A stretch of DNA of 64,000 nt, taken from Streptomyces sp. DT2A-34. Its GTDB lineage: Bacteria > Actinomycetota > Actinomycetes > Streptomycetales > Streptomycetaceae. A program made the translations under genes and the position numbers. Within the stretch, counting starts at the first letter, position 1. Every line of letters starts with the position of its first letter. The notes beneath the pieces were generated by a model, which was not told where the DNA came from, did no database searches, and saw only the letters and a list, made by a program, of their open reading frames with translations. Positions 54,826 to 63,621 of the stretch are shown in pieces. The stretch is taken from contig NZ_JASTWJ010000001.1 of NCBI RefSeq assembly GCF_030499515.1, positions 4,568,001-4,632,000 of the forward strand, in the 5' to 3' direction.

Positions 54826-56544
54826 TCACCGCCTGGTGTACGTCAGCTTTTCCCCGCTGTTCGCGTTCACCCGCTCCAGCCTGCCGTCCGACAGCACCGT
54901 GACCTCGGTGGCGTCGCCCGGTGAGCAGGCGGTGGGCGGCTCGCCGGCTGTCACCTTGGACGGGCCCATCTCCAACGGGCCCGTCTCGCCGGGCGCTTCG
55001 GACAGTCGCGCCTCGAACTCGCAGTGGTAGGTGCCGGTGCCGGCGGGGCCGTCGGCGACCAGGGTCAGGACCGTGTCGCCCACTTCGCCCTGCCGGATGG
55101 TCAGCCGACGGGTGTTCTCGCCGTCGCCGTTGTCGATCGAGGCCGTCCAGGTGCCCAGGTAGTCCGCCGGGATGACGCCGTCCGTCGGGGACGAGGAGGA
55201 GGGGGAGGGGGTAGGGGGCGGGGAAGCGGAAGGGGTGGTCGGGTTGCCTCCGGTCCTGTCTTCGGTGCCGCCGTTCATGAGGGCGTACACCGAGCCGCCG
55301 GCGGCGAGCGCCACGACCAGCGCGACGGCGATGAGCGCCGCCGTGGAACGGCCGCTTCGGCGGGGTTCTTCGGGTGGGGTGGCGGGGAGGTAGGGCAGGG
55401 GTGGGGCGTACGGCGGGGTCGGGCCGTGCGGCGGGTAGACGTACCCCGGTTGCGGCGAGGGCTGGGGGTGCGGACCGCCTCGCGTCGCGGACACGGTGGG
55501 GAGTTGGTCCGGCGGTGTCGCCGCGGCGGCCGGGGCGTGCTCGGGTGAGGCCGCGGGAGTCGGCTCCACGGAGCCCGGCAGCGCCCCGGTGCCCGCCTCC
55601 GGCGAACGCACCCCGTCCGGCCCCACCGGATCCTCCGCGTCCAGCAACCGCACGGCATGCCGCCCCAGTTGCGCCACCAGCGCACCCGGCAACCACGGAT
55701 CCCGGGACCGGCCGCCGGAGACGGTGTCCTCGGCCCCCGTACGCTCCAGGATCCGGTCCAGCGTCGGCCGGGTGCCGGGGTCCTTGCGCAAGCAGTCGCG
55801 CACCAGCTCGGCGATCCCCTCGGGCACCCCCTCCAGGTCGGGTTCCTCCTGGGCGATCCGGAACATCACGGCGTGCGCGCCGCTGTCGACGGAGCCGAAG
55901 GGCAGCGTGCCGGTCGCGGCGTACGCGAGCACCGAGCCCAGGCAGAACACGTCGCAGGCAGGGGTGATCCGGTCGCCGCGGACCTGCTCGGGCGCCATGA
56001 ACCCCGGCGACCCTATGAGCGCGCCGGTGCGGGTGAGCCCGCTCTCGCCCACCGTCTCCAGCGCGCGGGCGATCCCGAAGTCGATGACGCGCGGTCCGTC
56101 GATGGTGACCAGGATGTTGGACGGTTTCAGATCCCGGTGCACTATCCCCGCGGCATGGATGTCCTTGAGCGCATGCGCGAGGCCAGCCGCCAGGATCCGT
56201 ACCGAACGCTCGGCCAACGCCCCGTGGTCGCGCCCCACGACCTGCTGGAGGCTGGGCCCGGCCACATACCCGGTGGCGACCCACGGCACCTCGGCCTCCG
56301 TGTCCGCGTCGAGCACCGGCGCGGTCCAGAACCCGCCGACCTGCCGCGCGGCCTGCACCTCCTGCCGGAACCGGGCCCGGAACTCCTCCTGCGCGGCGAG
56401 CTCCCGCCGTACGAGTTTCACGGCGACGGTACGGCCACGATCGGAGCGGGCGAGATAGACGTCCCCCATGCCGCCCGCCCCCAGCCGCGCCAGCAGCCGA
56501 TACGCCCCGATCTGCCGCGGATCGCCCGGCCCGAGCTTCTCCAT
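54826..56544 (-). CDS. Ser/Thr protein kinase, membrane-anchored
   Basis: A 572-residue Hanks-type kinase. The glycine loop LGAGGMGDVYLAR, Lys43 in VAVKLVRREL, catalytic Asp138 in HRDLKPSNILV, DFG (155-157) and the activation segment GALIGSPGFMAPEQVRGD are intact. A Pro-rich linker of about 100 residues leads to one membrane helix (STAALIAVALVVALAAGGSV) and an extracytoplasmic domain with DYLGTWTASIDNGDGENTRR, a lipocalin-like ligand domain common in Streptomyces kinases. The ATG 56544 start is chosen because the kinase fold begins 14 residues later. Confidence 0.92.
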   Translation of the reverse strand: MEKLGPGDPRQIGAYRLLARLGAGGMGDVYLARSDRGRTVAVKLVRRELAAQEEFRARFRQEVQAARQVGGFWTAPVLDADTEAEVPWVATGYVAGPSLQQVVGRDHGALAERSVRILAAGLAHALKDIHAAGIVHRDLKPSNILVTIDGPRVIDFGIARALETVGESGLTRTGALIGSPGFMAPEQVRGDRITPACDVFCLGSVLAYAATGTLPFGSVDSGAHAVMFRIAQEEPDLEGVPEGIAELVRDCLRKDPGTRPTLDRILERTGAEDTVSGGRSRDPWLPGALVAQLGRHAVRLLDAEDPVGPDGVRSPEAGTGALPGSVEPTPAASPEHAPAAAATPPDQLPTVSATRGGPHPQPSPQPGYVYPPHGPTPPYAPPLPYLPATPPEEPRRSGRSTAALIAVALVVALAAGGSVYALMNGGTEDRTGGNPTTPSASPPPTPSPSSSSPTDGVIPADYLGTWTASIDNGDGENTRRLTIRQGEVGDTVLTLVADGPAGTGTYHCEFEARLSEAPGETGPLEMGPSKVTAGEPPTACSPGDATEVTVLSDGRLERVNANSGEKLTYTRR

Positions 56545-56634
56545 CACACGCCCCCACCCCCGCCCACGCAAGCCCCCGCCTACGCGACGGCCCCACGATA
56601 GTGCGGCATATGAGGAGGTGAGGGGGGGCCGCGT

Positions 56635-57093
56635 CTACGGTTCCGTAACAGGAACGGCGATCTGGTCGAGCACCTTCGACAACCGTTCCAGAACCCGTAC
56701 GGCATCAGCGAGTTCCGCCTCCCCGAAGGCCTCCGCCAGCCGGTCCGCGAGGGCCGCGTGCCCGGGGTTGATCCGGGAGATCGCCGCCCGCCCCTCGTCC
56801 GTCGGCGCGAGGAGCTTGGCGCGGCGGTGGGCGGGGTTGGGCCGGTACTCGGCGAGGCCCTTATCCACCAGCAGGTCGGCGATGCGCTGCACGCTCTGCC
56901 GGGTGATGCCCATGGCGCGGGCGATACCGGCGACGGGGAGGGGTTCGCCGAGCACCGCGCCCAGCACCTGCCACCAGGCCGCCGTCAGCCCGGCCGGCCG
57001 GGCCAGCTCCTCGGCGACCGCGAGGAACTGGCCGTTGAGCCGGAAGACACCGAGCGCGCTGCGGCTGAGCAGGTCCTGACGTTCCCGGCTCAC
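56635..57093 (-). CDS. MarR-family regulator
   Basis: A 152-residue winged-helix protein: LTAAWWQVLGAVLGEPLPVA, ARAMGITRQSVQRIADLLVD (recognition helix) and KGLAEYRPNPAHRRAKLLAP (wing). It overlaps the DJ-1 gene by 4 bp, so both are expressed from the promoter at about 57770, which carries clear inverted repeats. Autoregulation in response to a small molecule is likely. Confidence 0.9.
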   Translation of the reverse strand: MSRERQDLLSRSALGVFRLNGQFLAVAEELARPAGLTAAWWQVLGAVLGEPLPVAGIARAMGITRQSVQRIADLLVDKGLAEYRPNPAHRRAKLLAPTDEGRAAISRINPGHAALADRLAEAFGEAELADAVRVLERLSKVLDQIAVPVTEP

Positions 57094-57713
57094 AGGACCC
57101 CGGCCTTCTCGAGTACGGCGTACGCCGTCGCGTCGGAGTCGTGGAACAGGCGGTACCAGGCGTCGACGGCCTCGTCGTCGTACACCTTCAGCAGGCGCAG
57201 GATCTCCCGGGCGAAGGCGACGGGTTCGGTGGGGCCGGCGGTGACGAGCCCCCTGTCGGTGACGGCGTCGGCCTCGACGTACCGCTCGCCGCCGCCGTAA
57301 CCGGTCGCGGCCAGGTAGAAGGAGACGGCGCTGGTGTGGTCCCGGTCGTCGAGCAGGCCTTCGCGGGCCAGCCCGGCGGTGGCACCGCAGATCGCGGCGA
57401 CGGGCACACCGGCGTCGAGGAACTCCCGCGCCTTGCGGGCGAAGGGAGCGAGGTCGTCGCTTGTGTCCCAGAGGTCGGCGCCCGGGAGGATCAGCAGGGC
57501 CGCGTCGGACGGCCGTACGTCGTCCAGGGCCAGGTCGGGCTGGATGCGGAGGCCGCCGACGGTGGTGACGGGCTCGCGGGTGGGGCCGACGGTGCGGATC
57601 TCGTATCCGGCGCGAGCGAGCTGCGCGGTGGCGTGGCCCGGCTCCCAGTCGGCCAGGGTGTCGTAGACGGCGAGGTACACGGGCTTGCGGGTGGTGCCGG
57701 TGCTGCCGCTCAT
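57090..57713 (-). CDS. DJ-1/PfpI family protein
   Basis: A 207-residue glutamine-amidotransferase-like protein. YLAVYDTLADWEPGHATAQL opens the fold, and the nucleophile-elbow cysteine is in VAAICGATAGLA. The preceding strand holds LLILPGADLWD. Members act on reactive carbonyls or as isocyanide hydratase-like enzymes; the exact reaction is unknown. It is the first gene of the operon with the MarR regulator. Confidence 0.88.
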   Translation of the reverse strand: MSGSTGTTRKPVYLAVYDTLADWEPGHATAQLARAGYEIRTVGPTREPVTTVGGLRIQPDLALDDVRPSDAALLILPGADLWDTSDDLAPFARKAREFLDAGVPVAAICGATAGLAREGLLDDRDHTSAVSFYLAATGYGGGERYVEADAVTDRGLVTAGPTEPVAFAREILRLLKVYDDEAVDAWYRLFHDSDATAYAVLEKAGVL

Positions 57714-57745
57714 GGCTCCTCCTGGGGCCTCGAATATGACAATAT

Positions 57746-57770
57746 GCTGTCAGCTAGACAGCTTGCTGTC
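57746..57770. promoter_or_regulatory. Nested inverted repeats, probable MarR operator
   Basis: On the plus strand GCTGTC (57746-57751), GACAGC (57757-57762) and GCTGTC (57765-57770) form two overlapping palindromes with spacers of 5 and 2 bp. A TTGACA -35 box on the minus strand (57767-57772) overlaps them. The site is 33 bp upstream of the DJ-1 start. Confidence 0.7.
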
Positions 57771-57941
57771 AATGACTGTTTCAATGGACGGGCCACCGCC
57801 CCCCGCAGCCGCCCCCGGCGCCCGCCCGGTGACACCCCCCCCCGGCACGCCCCTCCTGTCGACAACTTGTCGCGGAAACCCCCCGACCACAGACATGACG
57901 CCGATACCTCGCCCACACCGCGCACTCCTACGCTCGCCCGC

Positions 57942-59297
57942 ATGACCCCTCAGCCAGATCCCAAGGTCGGCGCCGCAGTGAAGGCCGCGGACCGTGCGCA
58001 TGTGTTCCACTCCTGGTCCGCGCAGGAGCTCCTCGACCCGCTCGCCGTCGCCGGCGCGGAGGGGTCGTACTTCTGGGACTACGACGGCAGGCGCTACCTC
58101 GACTTCACCAGCGGTCTCGTCTACACGAACATCGGCTACCAGCACCCGAAGGTCGTCGCCGCGATACAGGAGCAGGCCGCGAGGATGACGACCTTCGCGC
58201 CCGCCTTCGCCGTCGAGGCCCGGTCCGAGGCGGCGCGGCTGATCGCCGAGCGGACTCCCGGCGACCTGGACAAGATCTTCTTCACCAACGGCGGCGCGGA
58301 CGCCGTGGAGCACGCCGTACGGATGGCGCGGCTGCACACCGGGCGGCCGAAGGTGCTGTCGGCGTACCGGTCGTACCACGGGGGCACACAGCAGGCCGTG
58401 AACATCACCGGCGACCCGCGCCGCTGGGCCTCCGACACCGCCGCCGCCGGTGTCGTGCACTTCTGGGCGCCCTTCCTCTACCGCTCCCGCTTCTACGCGG
58501 AGACCGAGGAGCAGGAGTGCGCGCGGGCGCTGGAGCACCTGGAGACGACGATCGCCTTCGAGGGACCGTCGACCGTCGCCGCGATCATCCTGGAGACGAT
58601 TCCGGGCACGGCGGGAATCATGCTGCCACCGGCCGGCTACCTGGCCGGGGTCCGCGAGATCTGCGACAAGTACGGGATCGTCTTCATCCTGGACGAGGTC
58701 ATGGCGGGGTTCGGGCGGACCGGTGAGTGGTTCGCGGCGGATCTGTACGACGTCATCCCCGACCTGATGACCTTCGCGAAGGGCGTGAACTCCGGTTACG
58801 TGCCGCTGGGCGGGGTGGCCATCTCCGGGGCCGTCGCCGAGACCTTCGCGAAGCGGCCCTACCCCGGCGGTCTCACGTACTCCGGTCACCCGCTGGCCTG
58901 CGCGGCAGCCGTCGCGACGATCAACGTCATGGCCGAGGAGGGCGTCGTCGAGAACGCCGCCCGGCTGGGCGCCGAGCTGGTCGGGCCGGCGCTGCGCGAG
59001 CTGGCCGAGCGGCACCCCTGCGTCGGCGAGGTGCGCGGTGTCGGCATGTTCTGGGCGGTCGAGCTGGTGCGGAACCGGGAGACCCGTGAGCCGCTGGTGC
59101 CGTACAACGCGGCCGGCGAGGCGAACGCCCCGATGGCGGCGTTCGGCTCCGCCGCGAAGGCCGGGGGCCTCTGGCCGTTCGTGAACATGAACCGCACCCA
59201 TGTCGTACCGCCGTGCAACGCGAGCGAGGCCGAGCTGAAGGAGGGACTGGCAGCCCTGGACGCTGCGCTGGCTGTGGCGGACGAGTACACGGGGTGA
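57942..59297 (+). CDS. Class III aminotransferase (PLP-dependent)
   Basis: A 451-residue enzyme. YFWDYDGRRYLDFTSGLVYT begins the fold, VFILDEVMAGFGRTGEW carries the PLP-ring aspartate, and the Schiff-base lysine is in TFAKGVNSGYVPLGG. The substrate is unclear; closest in pattern are omega-amino acid:pyruvate transaminases. ATG 57942 follows a TACGCT -10 box by 7 bp and has no ribosome-binding site, indicating a leaderless transcript. The GntR regulator 254 bp downstream may control it. Confidence 0.9.
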   Translation: MTPQPDPKVGAAVKAADRAHVFHSWSAQELLDPLAVAGAEGSYFWDYDGRRYLDFTSGLVYTNIGYQHPKVVAAIQEQAARMTTFAPAFAVEARSEAARLIAERTPGDLDKIFFTNGGADAVEHAVRMARLHTGRPKVLSAYRSYHGGTQQAVNITGDPRRWASDTAAAGVVHFWAPFLYRSRFYAETEEQECARALEHLETTIAFEGPSTVAAIILETIPGTAGIMLPPAGYLAGVREICDKYGIVFILDEVMAGFGRTGEWFAADLYDVIPDLMTFAKGVNSGYVPLGGVAISGAVAETFAKRPYPGGLTYSGHPLACAAAVATINVMAEEGVVENAARLGAELVGPALRELAERHPCVGEVRGVGMFWAVELVRNRETREPLVPYNAAGEANAPMAAFGSAAKAGGLWPFVNMNRTHVVPPCNASEAELKEGLAALDAALAVADEYTG

Positions 59298-59337
59298 CGC
59301 TTCGGGGCCGGGCTTCTCAGCGCCGGCCCGCGCCATT

Positions 59338-59376
59338 CAGCCCGTCCGGCGTTCGAGGACGAGGCCCGTTCAGGGC
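59338..59376. repeat. Dispersed Streptomyces intergenic repeat, copy 3 (inverted)
   Basis: Reverse complement of the 36421-36460 core. The flanking GCGGGGGTCTGGGGG and GGGATGGGACGGGTAGGG also match the flank of copy 1, so this copy extends to about 59432. Confidence 0.85.
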
Positions 59377-59550
59377 CGAAGCGGGGGTCTGGGGGCGCAG
59401 CCCCCAGGGATGGGACGGGTAGGGGCGGCGGGGCGAGAAAACCGCCCGTCCCCGCGGGAACATCCCCCGGCACCCGAACGCGTAGGGTGGCGTGCTCGTA
59501 GACATGTACGTGCCCGCCACCTCATCGCGACGACGGGAGACGCCCTGACC

Positions 59551-60252
59551 ATGCCCGGCAACGGCAGCAACGGCTCCGTGACCCGGAGCACCCTGCGGCA
59601 GCAGATCGCGGACGCGCTGCGGGACGAAGTGCTGGCCGGGCGTTTGCAGGCGGGGCGGGAGTTCACCGTCAAGGAGATCGCCGAGCAGTACGGAGTGTCC
59701 GCGACCCCGGTACGCGAGGCACTCGTCGACCTCTCCGCGCAGGGTCTCCTCGAGGCCGACCAGCACCGCGGCTTCCGCGTCCACGAGTACTCCGTCGAGG
59801 ACTACCGCGGCATCATCGAGGCCCGCGGCCTGGTCATCACCGGCATGTTCCAGGTCCTGGCCACCGACACCGCCCGCCACCGGGACCCCGACGACCCCCG
59901 CGTCCACGCCGCAGTGGTCGGGGTACGCCGCCGCGCCGAGGAGGCGCAGCGCGCCGCCACCGCCGGCGACCTCACCGTGCTCATCGGCTACGACCTGCGC
60001 TTCTGGCGCGAGCTCGGCGCCCTCTTCGGCAACCCCTACCTCGCCGACTTCCTGCACCGGCTGCGCGTGCAGTCCTGGGTCTGCGCGGTCCAGCATCTGC
60101 GCCGCGTCGACGATCTGCGCGGCCGTCTGTGGTCCCGGCACACCGACCTCGTCGACGCCCTGATGCGCCGCGACCTGCCGACGGCCCGCTCGATCATCGC
60201 CGCCCACGACGCGGACTCCCTCGCGCTGATCGAGCGACTGGCGTCCGGATGA
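59551..60252 (+). CDS. GntR-family regulator with FCD domain
   Basis: A 233-residue regulator. The winged helix is LRQQIADALRDEVLAGRLQA, FTVKEIAEQYGVSATPVREA, followed by a helical FCD domain with the metal-ligand-type residues in LIGYDLRFWRELGALFGNPY and RLWSRHTDLVDALMRRD. FadR/FCD proteins usually repress a neighbouring catabolic gene in response to an acid ligand. The upstream aminotransferase is the natural candidate target. GGGAG lies 11 bases before ATG 59551. Confidence 0.9.
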   Translation: MPGNGSNGSVTRSTLRQQIADALRDEVLAGRLQAGREFTVKEIAEQYGVSATPVREALVDLSAQGLLEADQHRGFRVHEYSVEDYRGIIEARGLVITGMFQVLATDTARHRDPDDPRVHAAVVGVRRRAEEAQRAATAGDLTVLIGYDLRFWRELGALFGNPYLADFLHRLRVQSWVCAVQHLRRVDDLRGRLWSRHTDLVDALMRRDLPTARSIIAAHDADSLALIERLASG

Positions 60253-60488
60253 CCCACGAGCGGGAGCTGCGGGAGTCCCCCGGGTTACCGCACGGCCCTT
60301 GGTTGCCGGGAAGCTGGTGGGCGGTCCGGGTAAGTGGGCGGACGGAGTGTGGGTATGGGACCTGCACGAGCGGGGACTTGCCTGAGGAGTCCCCTGAAGA
60401 CCCGCATGAAGTCCCGTATGAGGGGCTCCGCCCCGGAGCCGCACCGATTACCCTTCCCTGACCGACGCGCTATGCGAGGAGCCCTCTT

Positions 60489-61139
60489 TTGGCCTGTGAC
60501 CTGTGGCTGGTACCGCTTGTCGACGTGTTGTGCCACACCCCCGACAACCCCTTCGCCGAGGAACTCGCGCAATACAACAAGGTGCTCGCCGAGGCCGGGC
60601 TGCCGCCGGTGCCGGTGTACCAGTACATGCCGGGTCTGTCCGGCGACGTCGCCCCGGTCGCCGGGTTCGACTACGACGCGCTGCACTTCCTGCGCCGCGC
60701 GTACCTGCTCCAGGTGTGCGGCCTGCCGGTGACCCCGGTCGACGAACTGGGCGGCGACTACGAACAGCTCCTGGAGATGTTCGAGACCACGGCCCAGCAG
60801 TCGCACCTGGTCTGGCACTACGACCATGCGGGCGCCTACGTCCCCGTCGACTTCCCCAGCCCGCTCTCCAACGAGGAGCTCCTGGCTGGCGGCGGCCCGC
60901 TCGGCTCCTCCCAGGCCCTGCTGCGCGAGCTGGAGTTCGTGGCCCCGGTGATCGGCATCGACCCGGCCAACCCTCCGGCGGCGCCCCAACCCCCGCTCGC
61001 GCCCACGGCCCTGGAGGAACCGGCGGTCCCCGCCCCGTACGACCCGAGCCCCTTCGCCCGCGAACGGCATGTGTGGCTGGGGCTGCACGCGGCGGCGACA
61101 CGGAGCCTGGCGCAGGGTTCGATGATCGTCTTCAGCTGA
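60489..61139 (+). CDS. Conserved Streptomyces protein of unknown function
   Basis: A 216-residue protein starting at TTG 60489, eight bases after GAGGAG. Recognisable stretches are CDLWLVPLVDVLCHTPDNPF, AAGLPPVPVYQYMPGLSGDV-like text and QQSHLVWHYDHAGAYVPVDF. The many Tyr, His and Trp residues suggest a globular cytoplasmic protein. A Pro/Ala linker lies at about 160-185. No domain was recognised. It converges with the small minus-strand gene at 61141. Confidence 0.75.
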   Translation: MACDLWLVPLVDVLCHTPDNPFAEELAQYNKVLAEAGLPPVPVYQYMPGLSGDVAPVAGFDYDALHFLRRAYLLQVCGLPVTPVDELGGDYEQLLEMFETTAQQSHLVWHYDHAGAYVPVDFPSPLSNEELLAGGGPLGSSQALLRELEFVAPVIGIDPANPPAAPQPPLAPTALEEPAVPAPYDPSPFARERHVWLGLHAAATRSLAQGSMIVFS

Positions 61140-61140
61140 C

Positions 61141-61431
61141 CTACTTCAACTGGGACAGCCCCTTCTGCACGTCGTCGAGGTTCATCACCGGCGTGTAGGA
61201 CACGGTGGCGTTCCCTTCCCGGAAGAGGGGCTCGGTGATCACCGGTATCTGCGACGTGTCCTCCAGGTCGAAGACCAGGAAGGCCGTGCGCTCACCTTCG
61301 TCCGGCAGGAAGTAGGCGGCTTCAGGGTGGACCCGGTCAACGATGTCCTGGATCAGTCCGCCCATCTTTCCGCTGCTGATGAGCTGGTTCCCCTTCTCCG
61401 TGTCGAAGTGGGCCTTGAGTAGCACGCGCAT
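61141..61431 (-). CDS. Small DUF3303-like protein
   Basis: A 96-residue protein. The second ATG (61431) is preferred because AGGAGG lies eight bases before it; the first ATG (61437) is too close. MRVLLKAHFDTEKGNQLISS, AYFLPDEGERTAFLVFDLED and LFREGNATVSYTPVMNLDDV suggest a small ferredoxin-like (dimeric alpha/beta-barrel) fold. The function is unknown. Confidence 0.8.
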   Translation of the reverse strand: MRVLLKAHFDTEKGNQLISSGKMGGLIQDIVDRVHPEAAYFLPDEGERTAFLVFDLEDTSQIPVITEPLFREGNATVSYTPVMNLDDVQKGLSQLK

Positions 61432-61540
61432 CTCCATCACCTCCTCTTCAGGATATGCCCCTATTCGCCAGGTTTCCCCCTGGCAACTCCTCGGGGAGCA
61501 GAGGGAGGGGCGCCCGACGAGCGAGCGCCCCCCGTCGGGC

Positions 61541-61954
61541 TCAGCGCTGGTGCGGCAGCCTGATGGTGCGTACGAGAGGCATGTCCGCATACAGGTCGGG
61601 ATCGACGGTCAATACGTGCCTCCCGTCCGGCCAGTCGACCGTGGGCCGGGACAGATGGACCGCGTGGCCGAGCCGCCACTCGACCCCATCACGCAGCAGC
61701 GCACCCACTGTGGACGCACCCGCGAAGTCCAGCTCGACGATGTCGACGGCAGGCAAGGCACCGACGTGCTCCGCGAGCCCCTTGCGCATACCGTCGGCGG
61801 CAGCCAGGCAGAGCGCGGGTACATAGACGTGTCGCGTGGGCCCGTGCTCGGCGTTCGCGACGAACTGAGAGGCCAGCGAGTTCCCCGAACCGAGCGCCAG
61901 CAGGGCGGACTCGTCGAAGACGACGCCGGTCGACCCGGCCCTCGTCGCGCTCAC
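61541..61954 (-). CDS. PIN-domain toxin
   Basis: A 137-residue PIN-like RNase: GVVFDESALLALGSGN holds the first acidic residue, VYVPALCLAAADGMRKGLAE the second region, and RHVLTVDPDLYADMP the C-terminal acid. GTG 61954 overlaps the antitoxin stop (GTGA). The arrangement antitoxin-toxin and the size fit VapBC-type systems that cleave tRNA or mRNA. Confidence 0.82.
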   Translation of the reverse strand: MSATRAGSTGVVFDESALLALGSGNSLASQFVANAEHGPTRHVYVPALCLAAADGMRKGLAEHVGALPAVDIVELDFAGASTVGALLRDGVEWRLGHAVHLSRPTVDWPDGRHVLTVDPDLYADMPLVRTIRLPHQR

Positions 61955-62214
61955 AGGCTGTCCACGGGCCGGCCGGCCTCAAGGTCCTCCCAGACCTGCT
62001 CCACCCTGTCGTGGTCCTCGTCCGTGAGCGTCACACCGAAGTGCGTCTCGCAGTACGCCTTGGTCGCCTCGTACCGCTTCCGCAGCTCCTCCTGGGTCGG
62101 CGTGGCCCCCGCCAGCTCGGCGATCAGGTCACGCATGGTCATCCCTCGCTCGCGGGCGAGGACCATGAGGCGGTCACGGACAGCAGGGTCGACCTTGACG
62201 GTGGTGTCAGCCAT
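61951..62214 (-). CDS. VapB/RHH-like antitoxin
   Basis: An 87-residue protein: TTVKVDPAVRDRLMVLARER, then MTMRDLIAELAGATPTQEEL, a ribbon-helix-helix start with a helical toxin-binding tail. ATG 62214 lies six bases after a TATACT -10 box on the minus strand, so the transcript is leaderless. A palindrome overlaps that box. Longer upstream frame text is not coding. Confidence 0.85.
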   Translation of the reverse strand: MADTTVKVDPAVRDRLMVLARERGMTMRDLIAELAGATPTQEELRKRYEATKAYCETHFGVTLTDEDHDRVEQVWEDLEAGRPVDSL

Positions 62215-62221
62215 GAGGGCA

Positions 62222-62238
62222 GTATACCCACGGTATAC
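62222..62238. promoter_or_regulatory. Palindromic operator over the toxin-antitoxin promoter
   Basis: GTATACC-CAC-GGTATAC is a perfect 7-bp inverted repeat with a 3-bp spacer. It overlaps the -10 box TATACT (minus strand, 62226-62221). Autorepression by the antitoxin is expected. Confidence 0.75.
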
Positions 62239-62242
62239 CACC

Positions 62243-62962
62243 TCAGGCCGCTCTAGTACGACGGCCATCGAAAACGCTCCATTTCTCTTGAAGGAACCGC
62301 CGGGCGAATCCGCCCGGCTTTCGGAAATCAACCTCAACAGCCGTGACACGCAGGGCTGTTGGTGCCACGGTGCGGCGCATCCCACCCCGCAGCCGGGCCT
62401 CGACATGGCCGTACGCCGACCCCACCGACCGGGGCCACCCACCCGTCACCGCCGCCCGCACCTGGGCGTTACTGGCACCCCGCCGCCACCACTCGTCCAC
62501 GAGCGGCGCGAGCCGCCGCGCCTCGGCGGCGTCGAGCGTGAGGCGCCGGTCGTACTCCCCGAGCAGGAGCAGCAGACGCACGGCTTCGGCGGTACGTGCG
62601 CCCGGAGACGCCCGCCGACCCGGGACTTTTTTGGTTTCACCCGTTCGTGGCGCGGCTTCGTACGGGGCGTCGAACACCTCGTACGCGACGGAGACTTGTC
62701 CCGCCGCCGCACCCTCGCCCGCCTCGCGCACAACCCGCCGCAGATACCGCCGTTCCTCCAGCTCACGCAGGGCGGCGACGACCCCCGCCCGCCCCTCGGC
62801 GCTCGGCGAGGCAAGCGCGCGGAGGGTGACGCGGGTGTGGTGCGGGAGGGCCAGCAGGTACGTCAGTACGCTCACCGCGCGCCAGGAGATACTCCGGTCG
62901 CGGAGAAGGGCGGCAGAGAAGCCTGAAAAGACGCGCGCAGGCGTCGTACGATACGTACGCAT
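62243..62962 (-). CDS. Winged-helix (HTH_36-like) protein, replication-initiator-type
   Basis: A 239-residue basic protein. ALLRDRSISWRAVSVLTYLL, VTLRALASPSAEGRAGVVAA, LRELEERRYLRRVVREAGE form a winged-helix domain of the kind seen in plasmid or integrative-element replication proteins and in Streptomyces genes next to prim-pol domain genes. The C-terminal part has WWRRGASNAQVRAAVTGGWP. ATG 62962 was chosen; no ribosome-binding site is clear. It ends 29 bp before the antitoxin start. Confidence 0.75.
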   Translation of the reverse strand: MRTYRTTPARVFSGFSAALLRDRSISWRAVSVLTYLLALPHHTRVTLRALASPSAEGRAGVVAALRELEERRYLRRVVREAGEGAAAGQVSVAYEVFDAPYEAAPRTGETKKVPGRRASPGARTAEAVRLLLLLGEYDRRLTLDAAEARRLAPLVDEWWRRGASNAQVRAAVTGGWPRSVGSAYGHVEARLRGGMRRTVAPTALRVTAVEVDFRKPGGFARRFLQEKWSVFDGRRTRAA

Positions 62963-63100
62963 CCGGAGGGAACGCTCCTGGTGTCGAGCCCCCGGGTGTT
63001 GGCGCACCGCGGGGGCATTTCTGTTGGCGTGACTCTAAGGCCACGCAGAGCGACGATTGCAAGTCGAAACCGCCTTTTCCCTGGCGGAAGTTCGCGTTCT

Positions 63101-63496
63101 TCACTCCTGGGAGTGAAGGGCGGTGCACAGCAGCCGCGTATGCACGAGGCGGTCGGGGGTCGTCGGGCGGTAGCGCCAACTCAAGGGCCAGGTCAGGCCG
63201 TCGAGCGCGGGCACCGGGACGTACGAGACATGGCCCGGAGCGGCGGTGAAGCGGGTGACGCCGTCGGGCCACGCGCGGTGGGACGTACTGCCCACCGGCA
63301 CGAGGAAGTAGACCCCGCGCCGACCCGTCGCCGTCTCGACGATCGGCCCCGGATCACCTCCGGTCATCCGCGCGAGCCAGTCGGCGACGTCCCGGCCCTC
63401 CTCGCCGTCGACTCGGATCGCGTCGAACTGGACGCCGGCCTTGTGGAGTTGAACGCCGGTTGCCGGGATCCAGGTCAGGTCACTTTGCGTATTCAC
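63101..63496 (-). CDS. Prim-pol-like domain protein (bifunctional primase/polymerase N-terminal type)
   Basis: A 131-residue protein: WIPATGVQLHKAGVQFDAIR, RRGVYFLVPVGSTSHRAW and LSWRYRPTTPDRLVHTRLLC resemble the short prim-pol-like proteins of Streptomyces. The catalytic acids of full prim-pol are not apparent, so activity is doubtful. GTG 63496 start. It probably forms a unit with the winged-helix gene downstream. Confidence 0.65.
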   Translation of the reverse strand: MNTQSDLTWIPATGVQLHKAGVQFDAIRVDGEEGRDVADWLARMTGGDPGPIVETATGRRGVYFLVPVGSTSHRAWPDGVTRFTAAPGHVSYVPVPALDGLTWPLSWRYRPTTPDRLVHTRLLCTALHSQE

Positions 63497-63621
63497 GGGG
63501 CCAGTTTGCGGGTGCGGGGCTAGCGTGATCCATGACTCTGCGTTGCCGGTTGAACACGGTTGAGGACCGGCGTCCGCGAGTTGTGACCGGTTGAGTTCGG
63601 TTGAGTTCGGAGGTGACCGCA

